Shown: positions 47,024 through 56,478 of the stretch, one piece after another
How positions within the stretch are numbered: the first letter of the stretch is position 1
Layout: every line of letters starts with the position of its first letter
The notes under the pieces: model-generated
What the model saw: the letters and a program-made list of their open reading frames with translations, nothing else
The model's database searches: none
Told to the model about the DNA's origin: nothing
Made by a program: the position numbers and the translations under genes
Origin: Hyphomonadaceae bacterium
Lineage (GTDB): Bacteria > Pseudomonadota > Alphaproteobacteria > Caulobacterales > Hyphomonadaceae
Reading direction: 5' to 3'
Length of the DNA stretch: 64,000 bases
Assembly: GCA_022844345.1 (NCBI GenBank)
Contig: JALHLU010000007.1
Location: 62,001-126,000, forward strand

Positions 47024-48001
47024 ATGACCCGCCCAGACGCCCACAAACCTCCTGACGTCCAGATCACCTGGGACGGACTCTCCTGGGAAAAGTGGGAGCA
47101 GGAACTGTCCCGCGCCCCGGCTAGCTACCAGCAGGATTGGTCCTATGGCCGCGCTCTATCGCAACTGTCCCCGACGGTGAAAATACTCCGCGCCTGCGTC
47201 CGTCGCGCCGATGGATCGGTCGTGGCGCTGGCCCAGATCGTCTCGCGACCCTTCGCCATGATCGCCCGCTTCGCGCTCTGCACACATGGTCCTGCCTGGA
47301 TTGGCGAGGTCTCCCGCGAAGAAAAGTGCGCCACCTATCGCGCACTCCGCAAGACAATGCCGCTCGGGTGGCCAAAGCTTCTGGTCATCACGCCCGATGA
47401 ATCACGGGAGGACTCTGCCGGTCTCAAAGGTATGAGCCGCGTGATGACGGGCGATGCAACTGTCCTGCTCGATCTTGAAAAGTCGGAGGAACAACTCCGC
47501 GCTGCGATGGATCAGGGCTGGCGCAACCGCCTGTCCAAGGCCGAGCGTGCGGGCCTCGTCGTTCAGAAGGGTGGACTCAAGCCGGCTCAGTATCGCTGGC
47601 TGCTGGATGCCGAGGCACGGCAGCGCCAGAAGCGCGGCTATCGTGCGATGCCGCTTGAGATGACCGAGCGCTGGCAGGAGTCAAAGTCCGAGGCCGCCAG
47701 GGGCGACAAGGGAGCGGGTCTTGCCGTCTATCGTGTCGACAGCGGCCGTGACCCTGCCGCCGCCATGCTGTTCCTGATCCATGGACAGCGCGCCACCTAC
47801 CATGTCGGCTGGACCAGCGAGGAAGGCCGCAACACAGCCGCCCACAACCTCATCCTCTGGACCGCGATGAAAGACCTCAAGGCGCGCGGCATCCGCGTGC
47901 TCGACCTCGGCGGCGTCAACACCCAGTCAGGCGCCGGCATCGCCCGCTTCAAGCTGGAAACGGGCGGCCGGGTTCTCGAACGCGCCGGAGCGTATGTCTA
48001 A
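47024..48001 (+). CDS. FemAB/GNAT-like peptidyltransferase-type protein
   Basis: 325 residues of the FemAB/FemX acyltransferase group. Motifs: YQQDWSYGRALSQLSPTVKI at the start, MDQGWRNRLSKAERAGLVV in the core, and HVGWTSEEGRNTAAHNLILW followed by IRVLDLGGVNTQSGAGIARF near the end, which matches the FemAB C-terminal GNAT fold. It may add an amino acid or acyl group from a tRNA or CoA; the acceptor is unknown. The stop overlaps that of the convergent ABC permease. Confidence 0.8.
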   Translation: MTRPDAHKPPDVQITWDGLSWEKWEQELSRAPASYQQDWSYGRALSQLSPTVKILRACVRRADGSVVALAQIVSRPFAMIARFALCTHGPAWIGEVSREEKCATYRALRKTMPLGWPKLLVITPDESREDSAGLKGMSRVMTGDATVLLDLEKSEEQLRAAMDQGWRNRLSKAERAGLVVQKGGLKPAQYRWLLDAEARQRQKRGYRAMPLEMTERWQESKSEAARGDKGAGLAVYRVDSGRDPAAAMLFLIHGQRATYHVGWTSEEGRNTAAHNLILWTAMKDLKARGIRVLDLGGVNTQSGAGIARFKLETGGRVLERAGAYV

Positions 48002-49494
48002 GCCGTGTTCTTCCCGAACATCATCGCGATGAACCCGCCCAGCTTGGGCGGCTGGCCCGTGCGCAGAAGGCTCGCCTGGAACAGGCGGCCCAGCAGGATC
48101 ATCTCGATCACCACGAACGCGGCCAGCATCGCGCCCGTCGCAATCACCTCCATCATCGACACGCCCGCCCCCATCCGCGCCAGCATGGCGAACGGCGTGT
48201 AGAGCGGTATCCACGACAGCACGACGGGGAACACCCCGTTGGGCTGCTGCGCCACCGACACCATCATGAACACAACCGGTAGCATGATGATCATCACCAC
48301 TGGCATCAGATAGGACTGCGCATCCTGCAGCGAGTTCGAAAGCGCGCCGATGGCGAGATAAAGCATCGAGATGATCAAGTACCCGGCCACGAAGTAGAAC
48401 AGCATGGCTGCGAACATCCACGGCTCGATCGCCGCCAGCGACGGCTTCACGATATCCGCTACCACGCCCTGCACCGACAGCGCCGCGCCCACCGCTGCGC
48501 CTACCCAGACGCCAAGGATGGTGAGCCCGATGGCGCCAAGGCCGATCAGCTTGCCATGCATGAGTTCGCCCGGATGGATGCTTGCCAGGATGGATTCCAG
48601 CAGCTTGTTGGACTTCTCCTCGATCACGCCCTGCAGCATCATCGACCCCGTGGTCATCACGGTCACCAGCAGCAGGTAGACCATTGCCAGCGGCAGGACG
48701 GAACGGATCACCACCTGCTCACGTCCGGCCCCCTGCTGCGGAGCGCTGAGCATGATCGGTGCGGATATGTTTTCGATCGATGTGGCCGTCTCCGGCGCCA
48801 GCCCGCTCGCCTCCAGCGCCTTGGCCCGCATCACGCGGGTGATCTCGTTGCGGACATTGTCCACCAGCGTGGCGTTGGGCGTGCTGTTGGTCCACATCCG
48901 CACCGGCGAGGCAGGCCCCATATCGTCAGGAATGTAGACCGCCAGCGACAGTGGACGCGGTCCATCCGGCGCTTCGATCGTATCCTTGAGGAAGGGCTCA
49001 AGGCTCTCCTTGAGTGCGTCTGGCCCCTGATCGGCCGCCACGCCCGCAGGCATGGCCGCCTGTACGTAGTTCCGCTTGTCGATCTCGTAGGCGGGCGCTT
49101 CGGATGGCGCATGCGGTTTCACCACCTCCACCGCAGCCACGATGCCGCCCGAGGCGATGAACTGGTCCATCTGGTCGTCCGTGAACCAGCGTTCGCCCTT
49201 CGCCCACAGTGCGTCAGGCTGCACGGAGCCCAGTTTCCACCGTTGCACATAGCCGGACAGCGCCGACAATTCACTGCGCTGGTAATTGATCTCCAGCCGC
49301 CGCTCGATCGCGGGGGCGTAGTCGCCCGATGCGTCCACGATCACGTAAGCGGATTCCTGCGTCGGCCGGAAGAAACGCCCCGCCACCTGCGACAGCCCGA
49401 TCACGACCGGCAACACCAGCAGCATCACCCAGAAGCCGCGCGTGGAGGCGATCTGCTTGTACTCGCGGGCGGCGACGAGAAGGATGTTCCTCAT
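47998..49494 (-). CDS. ABC-2 type transporter permease (NatB-like)
   Basis: 498 residues. N-terminal helix RGFWVMLLVLPVVIGLSQVA, then a large extracytoplasmic domain (about 60-290) and five to six C-terminal helices (LAMVYLLLVTVMTTGSMMLQ, MFAAMLFYFVAGYLIISMLY). This is the NatB/CcmB-like ABC-2 export permease layout. The start at 49494 overlaps the ATPase stop by ATGA. Substrate unknown, possibly a cation or lipid exporter. Confidence 0.88.
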   Translation of the reverse strand: MRNILLVAAREYKQIASTRGFWVMLLVLPVVIGLSQVAGRFFRPTQESAYVIVDASGDYAPAIERRLEINYQRSELSALSGYVQRWKLGSVQPDALWAKGERWFTDDQMDQFIASGGIVAAVEVVKPHAPSEAPAYEIDKRNYVQAAMPAGVAADQGPDALKESLEPFLKDTIEAPDGPRPLSLAVYIPDDMGPASPVRMWTNSTPNATLVDNVRNEITRVMRAKALEASGLAPETATSIENISAPIMLSAPQQGAGREQVVIRSVLPLAMVYLLLVTVMTTGSMMLQGVIEEKSNKLLESILASIHPGELMHGKLIGLGAIGLTILGVWVGAAVGAALSVQGVVADIVKPSLAAIEPWMFAAMLFYFVAGYLIISMLYLAIGALSNSLQDAQSYLMPVVMIIMLPVVFMMVSVAQQPNGVFPVVLSWIPLYTPFAMLARMGAGVSMMEVIATGAMLAAFVVIEMILLGRLFQASLLRTGQPPKLGGFIAMMFGKNTA

Positions 49495-50408
49495 TGCACG
49501 GTCTCCTGCCCGGCGCCGACAAGGTGGATGAAAACGTCGTGCAGGCTGGGCCTCTGGCTCTCGAACGCGCGCAGCGCAAAGCCCTGGGCCGTGCATGTCT
49601 GCAGCAGTTGTCCCGGTGAACTCCCCGGCGCCAGCGAGACCTCCCAGCTTGTCCACCCGGTGTCTGTTTCGCCGCGCTTGGCCGAAAGCACGCCGGGCAT
49701 GCCGGCTGGATCGGCCTGGGACTCAAGGCGCAGCCGGCCGGGCAGGGTGGCGCGCGCTTCTTCCTGGGTGCCCTCGAACACCTTGCGCCCGCGCGCGAGG
49801 AGAACGATGCGATCGGTCAGGCGCTCGGCATGCTGCATGATGTGGGTGGAGAACACGACGGTTGATCCCGCCGCGGCCATCTCCAGCACAAGGTCTTCCA
49901 GCACCTTCTGGTTCACGGGGTCGAGGCCGGAAAACGGCTCATCAAGGATCAGCAGCCTCGGCGAATTCACCATTGCGGCGGCGACCTGCACCTTCTGCGA
50001 CATGCCCTTCGACAATTTCTCGACCATCGACTTGGTCCACTCGGAAAGGCCGAAGCGCTCGATCAGCCGCGTGGCCTCTTTCTTCGCCGTGGCGGCCTCC
50101 ATGCCCTTCAGGCGGCCGAAATAGACGATGGTGTCCAGCACCGTCATCCGCCGGTAGAGCCCGCGCTCTTCCGGCAGGAAGCCGATCTGCGATGCGTTCT
50201 CCCGGCCCGGCTTGCGGCCCAGGACCTCGATGGCGCCGGATGTCGGGCGAATGATGTCCAGCACCATGCGCAGGCTGGTTGTCTTGCCCGCGCCATTGCC
50301 GCCCAGGAATCCGAAAATCCCGCCCTCGGGCACTTCGAACGAGAGATCATTGACCGCCGTGAAGTCGCCAAAGCGCTTCACGACATGATCGAGTTTGAGT
50401 ACCGCCAT
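49491..50408 (-). CDS. ABC exporter ATP-binding subunit (NatA-like)
   Basis: 305 residues. Walker A GGNGAGKTT, an LSKGMSQKVQ signature segment in place of the usual LSGGQ, Walker B LLILDEPFSGLDP and the switch His in VVFSTHIMQHAERL. It pairs with the permease downstream by overlapping ATGA. C-terminal ~60 residues are an extension after the NBD. Confidence 0.93.
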   Translation of the reverse strand: MAVLKLDHVVKRFGDFTAVNDLSFEVPEGGIFGFLGGNGAGKTTSLRMVLDIIRPTSGAIEVLGRKPGRENASQIGFLPEERGLYRRMTVLDTIVYFGRLKGMEAATAKKEATRLIERFGLSEWTKSMVEKLSKGMSQKVQVAAAMVNSPRLLILDEPFSGLDPVNQKVLEDLVLEMAAAGSTVVFSTHIMQHAERLTDRIVLLARGRKVFEGTQEEARATLPGRLRLESQADPAGMPGVLSAKRGETDTGWTSWEVSLAPGSSPGQLLQTCTAQGFALRAFESQRPSLHDVFIHLVGAGQETVQ

Positions 50409-50552
50409 ATATGCCCCGTCCGTCAGCCCGCCCGGTCGCCAGGCTGCTTGCCGCCCGCATCCGTCAGTCGTCCTACCCCTCGCTTTCGCAGGGATAGCCG
50501 GAACTAGTGGCGTGAGTGCCCCCCCCGAGGCAACCGTCTCTCGTCGCGCCCG

Positions 50553-51989
50553 CTATTTTCCGTCAGGCGCAGTGATCGGCCGGGCGTCTTCCCAGCGATA
50601 GGGCAGGATATCGGGCTTCACATAGACCTCGGTCGTGAACTTGAAGGGATATCTCGTCCCGCTCGGATAGGTCAGCTCCACGAAGTAGGCTGTGAACCCG
50701 GCCTCGGGCTTGTCCACATTGGCAACGTATGTCCCGTCCGCCGCAGGCTGCAGCGGCTGCGAGGTGAAGGCCTTGTCGCCCAGCGTCGCGACCCGGAAGT
50801 CGCGCGCCGTGGCGTTCGTGCCCTGCCACAGCAGCACAGCCGATGGCTTGATCGGGCCCGGGTCCACAACCAGCGCGCCATCCTCCCGCACCGTCCATGT
50901 GTATTCAGGCACGGCCCGCCCCTTGATCACCGAGTCATACCAGGCCGTCATGCTCGCATTGATGTCCGTCCCCGCCGTCGAATGCCGCGAGTTCGGCAGC
51001 ATGCGAAGTTGCTTTGAGCCGGGCAGCAGGTGATAGGAATACTTGGTGTTGTCCGGCGGGAAGAACTCGTCGCCCACTGCATTGATGATGAATTTCGGCA
51101 TCATCATCTGCGGCCGCCCGCGATAGTTCAGCGGGTCCTCGATTGTGTTCACCACCGTCATCTTGCGGCCGATCTCGTCGGGGATCAGCTTGTGCCGCAC
51201 ATAATCGCCCAGCGCCGGTGAGAAATAGCCCATCGTCTCCCAGTGGTGGCGCGTGGTTGCGTCCACATCGAGCACGTTGATCACGATCGGGATCATGCCG
51301 ACCACGCGCTCGTCCAGCAGGCCGACCAGCCAGCTGGTCCAGCCGCGCTTTGATCCGCCGGAAACGACGAAGCCATCAATGCTGTGCTTGCCGCCTGCAT
51401 CGCTCGCCAGGAACTGCTGCACGGCCGTCATCGCCGCCGTGCCGCTCTTCACCATGGGCAGGCGCGGCAACGCCTCGGGGTTGGCGGCAGGATCATAGCG
51501 GGCCTGCAGGTAGGCGATCATGTCGTCTTCGCTGCGTGCAACCTCGGGCGTGTCGGCAAACTTGATAGGCTGGTTCGGCGCCTGCCCCAGTTCAGCGATC
51601 ACCGATCCAGTGTCGACGGCCATGAGCGCAAATCGCTCGCTTGGCCCCTTCGGCGCCGCCGAGGTGGTCGAGCCGCCGCCGATGTAGAGGAACGCCTTGT
51701 TGCTGCTCATCGTGTCGGGGATGGTCACGGTCAGCCAGTGCTTCCACACCGGCCGATCCGACTGCGCGGCGCTCATCCACGTCTGCGATGTAAGCTCCAG
51801 CACCGCGCCGTGATAGCCAGCCCCCGTGAACGTCTTCTCGACCTTCCAGGCAAAGCTCGGATCGGGCCTTGCGACATAGGCGTCGAGCACATTCGGCGGA
51901 TTAGCCGGAATCGTTGGCGTGGAAGCGCACGCAGATACGCCCGCAAGAAGCAGCGCGCCAAACGCTGCGGCAAGTGCCCTGAATTTCAT
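50553..51989 (-). CDS. PhoPQ-activated pathogenicity-related (PqaA-type) lipoprotein
   Basis: 478 residues, lipoprotein signal with ACAS near residue 22. The core is an alpha/beta-hydrolase-like domain with SGGSKRGWTSW (Ser nucleophile candidate), NVLDVDATTRHHWETMGYFS and a typical LLPGSKQLRMLPNSRHST. This matches the PhoPQ-activated pathogenicity-related protein family, whose chemistry is not settled. It lies 72 bp downstream of mlaF, in place of the mlaD gene often found there. Confidence 0.85.
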   Translation of the reverse strand: MKFRALAAAFGALLLAGVSACASTPTIPANPPNVLDAYVARPDPSFAWKVEKTFTGAGYHGAVLELTSQTWMSAAQSDRPVWKHWLTVTIPDTMSSNKAFLYIGGGSTTSAAPKGPSERFALMAVDTGSVIAELGQAPNQPIKFADTPEVARSEDDMIAYLQARYDPAANPEALPRLPMVKSGTAAMTAVQQFLASDAGGKHSIDGFVVSGGSKRGWTSWLVGLLDERVVGMIPIVINVLDVDATTRHHWETMGYFSPALGDYVRHKLIPDEIGRKMTVVNTIEDPLNYRGRPQMMMPKFIINAVGDEFFPPDNTKYSYHLLPGSKQLRMLPNSRHSTAGTDINASMTAWYDSVIKGRAVPEYTWTVREDGALVVDPGPIKPSAVLLWQGTNATARDFRVATLGDKAFTSQPLQPAADGTYVANVDKPEAGFTAYFVELTYPSGTRYPFKFTTEVYVKPDILPYRWEDARPITAPDGK

Positions 51990-52061
51990 GCTTCGCTCCC
52001 ATGCCCGGTCTGACGCCGTGTACGGGCAGTGGAGCACAGATCATCGGGTTTGCAAGCGGGC

Positions 52062-52829
52062 CTAAATCGCCGGCTGGATCGGCCCCTCGGCGCGGCCGTT
52101 CACGAACTGGTCGACATGGGCGTTGCCCGAGTTGTCGAGCGCCGACACCGGCCCGCGCCAGATGATGCGGCCCTCGTGCAGCATGGCGACTTCGTCGGCA
52201 ATCTTCCGCGCGCTCGCCATGTCGTGGGTGATGGTGATTGCGGCGGCGCCGAGAGCTTTCACCTGTTCGACGATCAGATTGTTCACCGCATCCGCCGTGA
52301 TAGGATCAAGGCCGGTCGTCGGCTCGTCGAAGAAGATCAGCTCGGGCGAAGCGATGATGGCGCGGGCCAGCGCCACGCGCTTCTGCATGCCGCCGGAAAG
52401 TTCGGCCGGGCGCAGGTCGGCCGCCGATGCGGGCAGGCGCACTTTCGCCAGCGTCTCGATGGCGCGCTGCTTCGCTTCAGCGCGGCTGACATGGTCGCGA
52501 TAGAGCAGCACGAAGGCGACGTTTTCCCACACCGCCATGCTGTCGAACAATGCGCCGCCCTGGAACAGCATGCCCGTGCGGCGGCGTACGGCGTTGATCG
52601 CCTTTGGCGACGTCGCCGGTTCGCCATCGAACAGGATCTCGCCTTGCTCGGGCGTCATCAGGCCAAGTGCGCACTTGATGGTGACGGACTTGCCCGTACC
52701 CGATCCGCCGATGATCACCAGCGACTGGCCAGGCGCCACCGCAAGGTCGACGCCGCGCAGAACCTGCTTGGGTCCGAACGCCTTGTGAACGTTGCGCAGT
52801 TCGATGATGGGAGCGTTCTGTGCGATCAC
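52062..52829 (-). CDS. mlaF: Phospholipid-transport ABC ATPase MlaF-like
   Basis: 255 residues. Walker A IGGSGTGKSVTI, signature LSGGMQKRVALARAI, Walker B LIFFDEPTTGLDP and the switch His in AITITHDMASA. It starts at GTG 52829, overlapping mlaE's stop as GTGA. MlaFE drives lipid trafficking between inner and outer membranes; MlaD/B/C are not seen in the window. Confidence 0.92.
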   Translation of the reverse strand: MIAQNAPIIELRNVHKAFGPKQVLRGVDLAVAPGQSLVIIGGSGTGKSVTIKCALGLMTPEQGEILFDGEPATSPKAINAVRRRTGMLFQGGALFDSMAVWENVAFVLLYRDHVSRAEAKQRAIETLAKVRLPASAADLRPAELSGGMQKRVALARAIIASPELIFFDEPTTGLDPITADAVNNLIVEQVKALGAAAITITHDMASARKIADEVAMLHEGRIIWRGPVSALDNSGNAHVDQFVNGRAEGPIQPAI

Positions 52830-53656
52830 AGCCCGATCCTCACGAAGATGGAGGTCAGTACATAGTTGCTCGCGAGGATCAGGACCGCAGCGCCAACCAC
52901 CGCCAGCGTCGCCGCCCGGCCAACGCCGCCTGCGCCGCCCTTGGACCGGTCGCCCTGGTAGCAGCCCATCAGCGTGATGATGCCGCCAAACACCGCCGCC
53001 TTGATGAGGCCCGACTGGATGTCGCCGCTGGTCACGAACGACCATGAATTGCGCAGGTAGAGCGAGCCGTTGAAATCAAGCGCGCCGACGGCCACCAGCC
53101 AGCCGCCCATCACGCCGATGATGTCGGCCACCAGAACCAGCAGCGGCAGCATCACCACGCCCGCAATCACGCGCGGCGCATAAAGGAAACGCTCGGGCCG
53201 GCCCGACAGGGTCAACAGGGCGTCGATTTGCTCCGTGACGCGCATGGCGCCGATTTCGGCGGCGATGCCTGCGCTGACGCGCCCCGCCAGCATCAGGCCC
53301 GCCAGCACCGGCCCAAGCTCGCGCGTGATGCCCAGCACAACGATGTTGGGCACGAACTGCTCCGCGTTGAAGCGCGATCCACCCTGGTATATGTTGAGCG
53401 CCAGCGCCGCACCGATGAACACGGCCGTGAGGCCGACGACGGGCAGGGAATAATAGCCGATCTTCAGGCACTGCCGCAGAAGCTCGCGGACGTAGATCAC
53501 CGGCGTGACGCATGCCACGAGCACGCGAGCCGAGAAGGCCGAGATGCGGCCAATCTCGCGAAATCCGCCGATCACCGTCCGGCCAATCAGGCGGAACGGG
53601 CGCAGCAGCACGGTTTCCCTTTCAGGGGCGGGAGCGGTCACAGGCGCGGTTGTCAT
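52826..53656 (-). CDS. mlaE: Phospholipid-transport permease MlaE-like
   Basis: 276 residues with five or six helices and the family's conserved ELGPVLAGLMLAGRVSAGIAAEIG loop followed by MRVTEQIDAL. Forms a permease dimer with MlaF. It overlaps the alr gene by 4 bp, so alr-mlaE-mlaF are translationally coupled. Confidence 0.93.
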   Translation of the reverse strand: MTTAPVTAPAPERETVLLRPFRLIGRTVIGGFREIGRISAFSARVLVACVTPVIYVRELLRQCLKIGYYSLPVVGLTAVFIGAALALNIYQGGSRFNAEQFVPNIVVLGITRELGPVLAGLMLAGRVSAGIAAEIGAMRVTEQIDALLTLSGRPERFLYAPRVIAGVVMLPLLVLVADIIGVMGGWLVAVGALDFNGSLYLRNSWSFVTSGDIQSGLIKAAVFGGIITLMGCYQGDRSKGGAGGVGRAATLAVVGAAVLILASNYVLTSIFVRIGL

Positions 53657-54708
53657 TCACCCCCCGAATAGCGGCGATCGAGCCGGGCGCCCAGACGGGT
53701 CAGGACTTCATAGTCGATCGTGTCCATCTGGCTCGCTGCCTCTGCGAGTGGGATATTGGGTCCCAGGAATTCAACGTCATCCCCCGGGAACACGGAAAGT
53801 CCGGTCACGTCGACCACGATAAGGTCCATCGACACGCGTCCCACGATCGGCCGGGACGCGCCCTTGATGTGCGCCTTGCCCCGGTTCGAGGCCGCGCGCA
53901 AGAAACCGTCCGCATAGCCAAGGCCCACCGTGGCCAGCTGAGTGTCGGCCGTTGCAACCCAGCTCGCGCCGTAGCCAACGCTTTCGCCCTTGCGGATGTC
54001 CCTGACCTGAAGGACCGGCGCAGTCAGGGTCACGACGGTATGCGGCGGCGAGCCTTCGGCTGGCGCCGGGCCCCCGCCATACAGGCCAATCCCCGGCCTG
54101 ATTTCATCGAAGTGGAAGTCGGGGCCCAGGTAAGCACCGCCTGTCGCTGACAGGCTCGCCGGCACGCCCGGCCATAGCAGGCGCGCGCGCTGGAAGGCTT
54201 CCAGCTGTTCGGCATTGCGGGGGCTGTCCTCGTCGCCCCGGGCGAGGTGGCTCACCAGCTTCACCGGCTTCGGCAACATGCGCGCGGCGGCGGCCCAGTG
54301 CGCTTCCGACAGCCCGAGGCGGTTCATGCCCGTATCGACATGGAGGGAGGCGGGCCGGGCCTGGATGTTGCCGCTGAGCCACAGGTCGATCTGTTCGAGA
54401 TGGTTGAGCACCGGCACGAGCTGGTACATCGCGAACAGGTCCATCGTGTCTGTGGTCGGCCCGTGGAAAACGCTGATCTCCGGCGCGGCGCCGAGGATGC
54501 GGCGGAGGTTCGCGCCCTCCTGCGGCCAGGCGACATAGAACCGCGAACAGCCTGCCTTCGCCAGCGCCAGCGCGACGGGCTCGGCGCCGAGGCCATAGGC
54601 ATCGGCCTTCACCACAGCGGCCGCACAGGCATTGCCCGCGCGGCGCTGGAACATGCGCCAGTTCGCGACGAGCGCGTCGAGATCAATGTGCAGCCTGGGT
54701 CCAGCCAT
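53653..54708 (-). CDS. alr: Alanine racemase
   Basis: 351 residues. PLP Lys K34 in VVKADAYGLGA, the catalytic Tyr loop SVGYGASWVAT, and family motifs HVDTGMNRLGLS and GRVSMDLIVVDVT. It supplies D-Ala for peptidoglycan. It lies between dnaB upstream and mlaE downstream on the minus strand. Confidence 0.95.
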   Translation of the reverse strand: MAGPRLHIDLDALVANWRMFQRRAGNACAAAVVKADAYGLGAEPVALALAKAGCSRFYVAWPQEGANLRRILGAAPEISVFHGPTTDTMDLFAMYQLVPVLNHLEQIDLWLSGNIQARPASLHVDTGMNRLGLSEAHWAAAARMLPKPVKLVSHLARGDEDSPRNAEQLEAFQRARLLWPGVPASLSATGGAYLGPDFHFDEIRPGIGLYGGGPAPAEGSPPHTVVTLTAPVLQVRDIRKGESVGYGASWVATADTQLATVGLGYADGFLRAASNRGKAHIKGASRPIVGRVSMDLIVVDVTGLSVFPGDDVEFLGPNIPLAEAASQMDTIDYEVLTRLGARLDRRYSGGE

Positions 54709-54765
54709 TGCCGTTGGCTAGTCCGGATTCAGGGCAAGGTGAAGGCGTGTTCGAAGCTTTGCGGC

Positions 54766-56319
54766 TTACTCTTCGCCGTCCGGCAGGAAGGGTTTGCTGG
54801 CGCCTGAACCGCCGCCGCCATGCCCGCCGCCGTGGCCACCGCCACTCTGCCAGCCAGATACCGCGCGGCCGGGCGTGTGATCGAGGTTCGAGAACTTGAC
54901 CCGCGCCGGGTTGAAGCCGACTTCCACCTTGCCGATGGGGCCGTGGCGCTGCTTGGAGATGATGATCTCCGCCACGTTGAACTTGGCGGCCATCGCATCC
55001 TTCCATTCGGCATGGCGCGGGTCGGCGATATCGGGCTCAAGGCGCTCAAGATAATATGCCTCGCGGTAGATGAACATGACGACGTCGGCGTCCTGCTCGA
55101 TCGAGCCCGATTCACGAAGATCGGACAGTTGCGGACGCTTGTCCTCACGCTGTTCCACCGCACGCGAAAGCTGGGACAGCGCGATGACCGGGATGGCGAG
55201 TTCCTTGGCCAGCGCCTTCAGCGACTTGGTGATCTCGGTCACTTCCTGCACGCGGCCATCGCTGCGGCGGCTGCCGGACGGCGTGATCAGCTGCAGGTAG
55301 TCGATGATCAGGAGATCGAGCCCCGATGTGCGCTGCAACCTGCGCGCGCGGGCCGCCAGCTGCGAGATCGAGATGCCGCCGGTGTCGTCGATATAGAGGG
55401 GAATGCCCTCCATCTCCTCGGCGGCGTTGCGGATGTCTTCGTAATCCTTCGGCGTCAGCTCGCCGCGCCGCATCTTGTCGGACGGCACGCCAGACACGTC
55501 GGCAAGGATACGGCTGGCCAGCTGGTCAGACGACATCTCCAGCGAGAAGAAGCCGACAACCGCGCCTTCAGTCGTCTTCATCTGGCCGTTGGGGCCGACC
55601 GCGCGGCGGTTATTCTTGGCGGCGTAGTAGGCGATGTTCGTGGCGAGCGCCGTCTTGCCCATCGAGGGTCGCGCGGCGAGGATCACAAGGTCCGACTTGT
55701 GGAGGCCGCCCAGCTTGCGGTCCAGTTCGGCAAGGCCCGACGGCACGCCCGCAATCTTGCCATCACGCTTGAAGGCCGCGGTTGCTGACTCGATCGACGT
55801 GGTCAGCGCCGAGTTGAAGCTTTTGAAGCCCTGCGCCCCTGCGCCACGTTCTGCGAGGCTGAACAGCTTGCGCTCGGCATCCTGGATCTGGATTTCGCCG
55901 GGCTCTTCCAGTTCGCCCCGCGCGGCCTTGTTGACCATTCCGGCGCCGATATCGATCAGCTCGCGCCGCAGGGATAGATCGTGCACCAGCCGCGCATAGT
56001 CGATGATCTCCGGGCCGAAGGCTGCAGAGTCCAGCAGGTCGGCGAGATACCGGGCGCCGCCGATCTCGACCAGCTTGCCGTCGCGCTCGAAGTGTTCCTT
56101 CAGCGTCACCCCGTCGGCCACACGGCCATTGGAGATCATCCGGTCCAACACCTCGAAGATGATGGAATTCGCCGGGGCGTAGAAATCGCGCGGCTTCAGG
56201 ACGTCGGAGACGCGCTGGTGAGCGTTGTTATCAAACAGGATAGCGCCCAGCACGGCCATTTCGGCCTGCAGGTTGTGCGGCGCAACCGTGTGCGGGGAAG
56301 TTTCGTGGTCTTTCGCCAT
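54766..56319 (-). CDS. dnaB: Replicative DNA helicase DnaB
   Basis: 517 residues. N-terminal primase-interacting domain (PHNLQAEMAVLGAILFDNNA), RecA-like core with Walker A ARPSMGKTALA, LLIIDYLQLI and the arginine-finger region SKQRHGPIGKVEVGFN. A Gly/His-rich C-terminal tail (GGGHGGGHGGGGSGA) is unusual. The dnaB-alr order is common in Alphaproteobacteria. Confidence 0.97.
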   Translation of the reverse strand: MAKDHETSPHTVAPHNLQAEMAVLGAILFDNNAHQRVSDVLKPRDFYAPANSIIFEVLDRMISNGRVADGVTLKEHFERDGKLVEIGGARYLADLLDSAAFGPEIIDYARLVHDLSLRRELIDIGAGMVNKAARGELEEPGEIQIQDAERKLFSLAERGAGAQGFKSFNSALTTSIESATAAFKRDGKIAGVPSGLAELDRKLGGLHKSDLVILAARPSMGKTALATNIAYYAAKNNRRAVGPNGQMKTTEGAVVGFFSLEMSSDQLASRILADVSGVPSDKMRRGELTPKDYEDIRNAAEEMEGIPLYIDDTGGISISQLAARARRLQRTSGLDLLIIDYLQLITPSGSRRSDGRVQEVTEITKSLKALAKELAIPVIALSQLSRAVEQREDKRPQLSDLRESGSIEQDADVVMFIYREAYYLERLEPDIADPRHAEWKDAMAAKFNVAEIIISKQRHGPIGKVEVGFNPARVKFSNLDHTPGRAVSGWQSGGGHGGGHGGGGSGASKPFLPDGEE

Positions 56320-56478
56320 GGCCCCTTCCTTAGGCCAACTGACCCGGGGAATCGCGGGAGAATTCTAGATATCCTCAGCTAGCTTGTCGCTGTTGATGGA
56401 CAGTCCACGATTGGGGGAACGCCATGAAGCTTGACCCTTGTTTCTGTGGCGCATAGGCGGTCTGACAGGAGTTTCATC

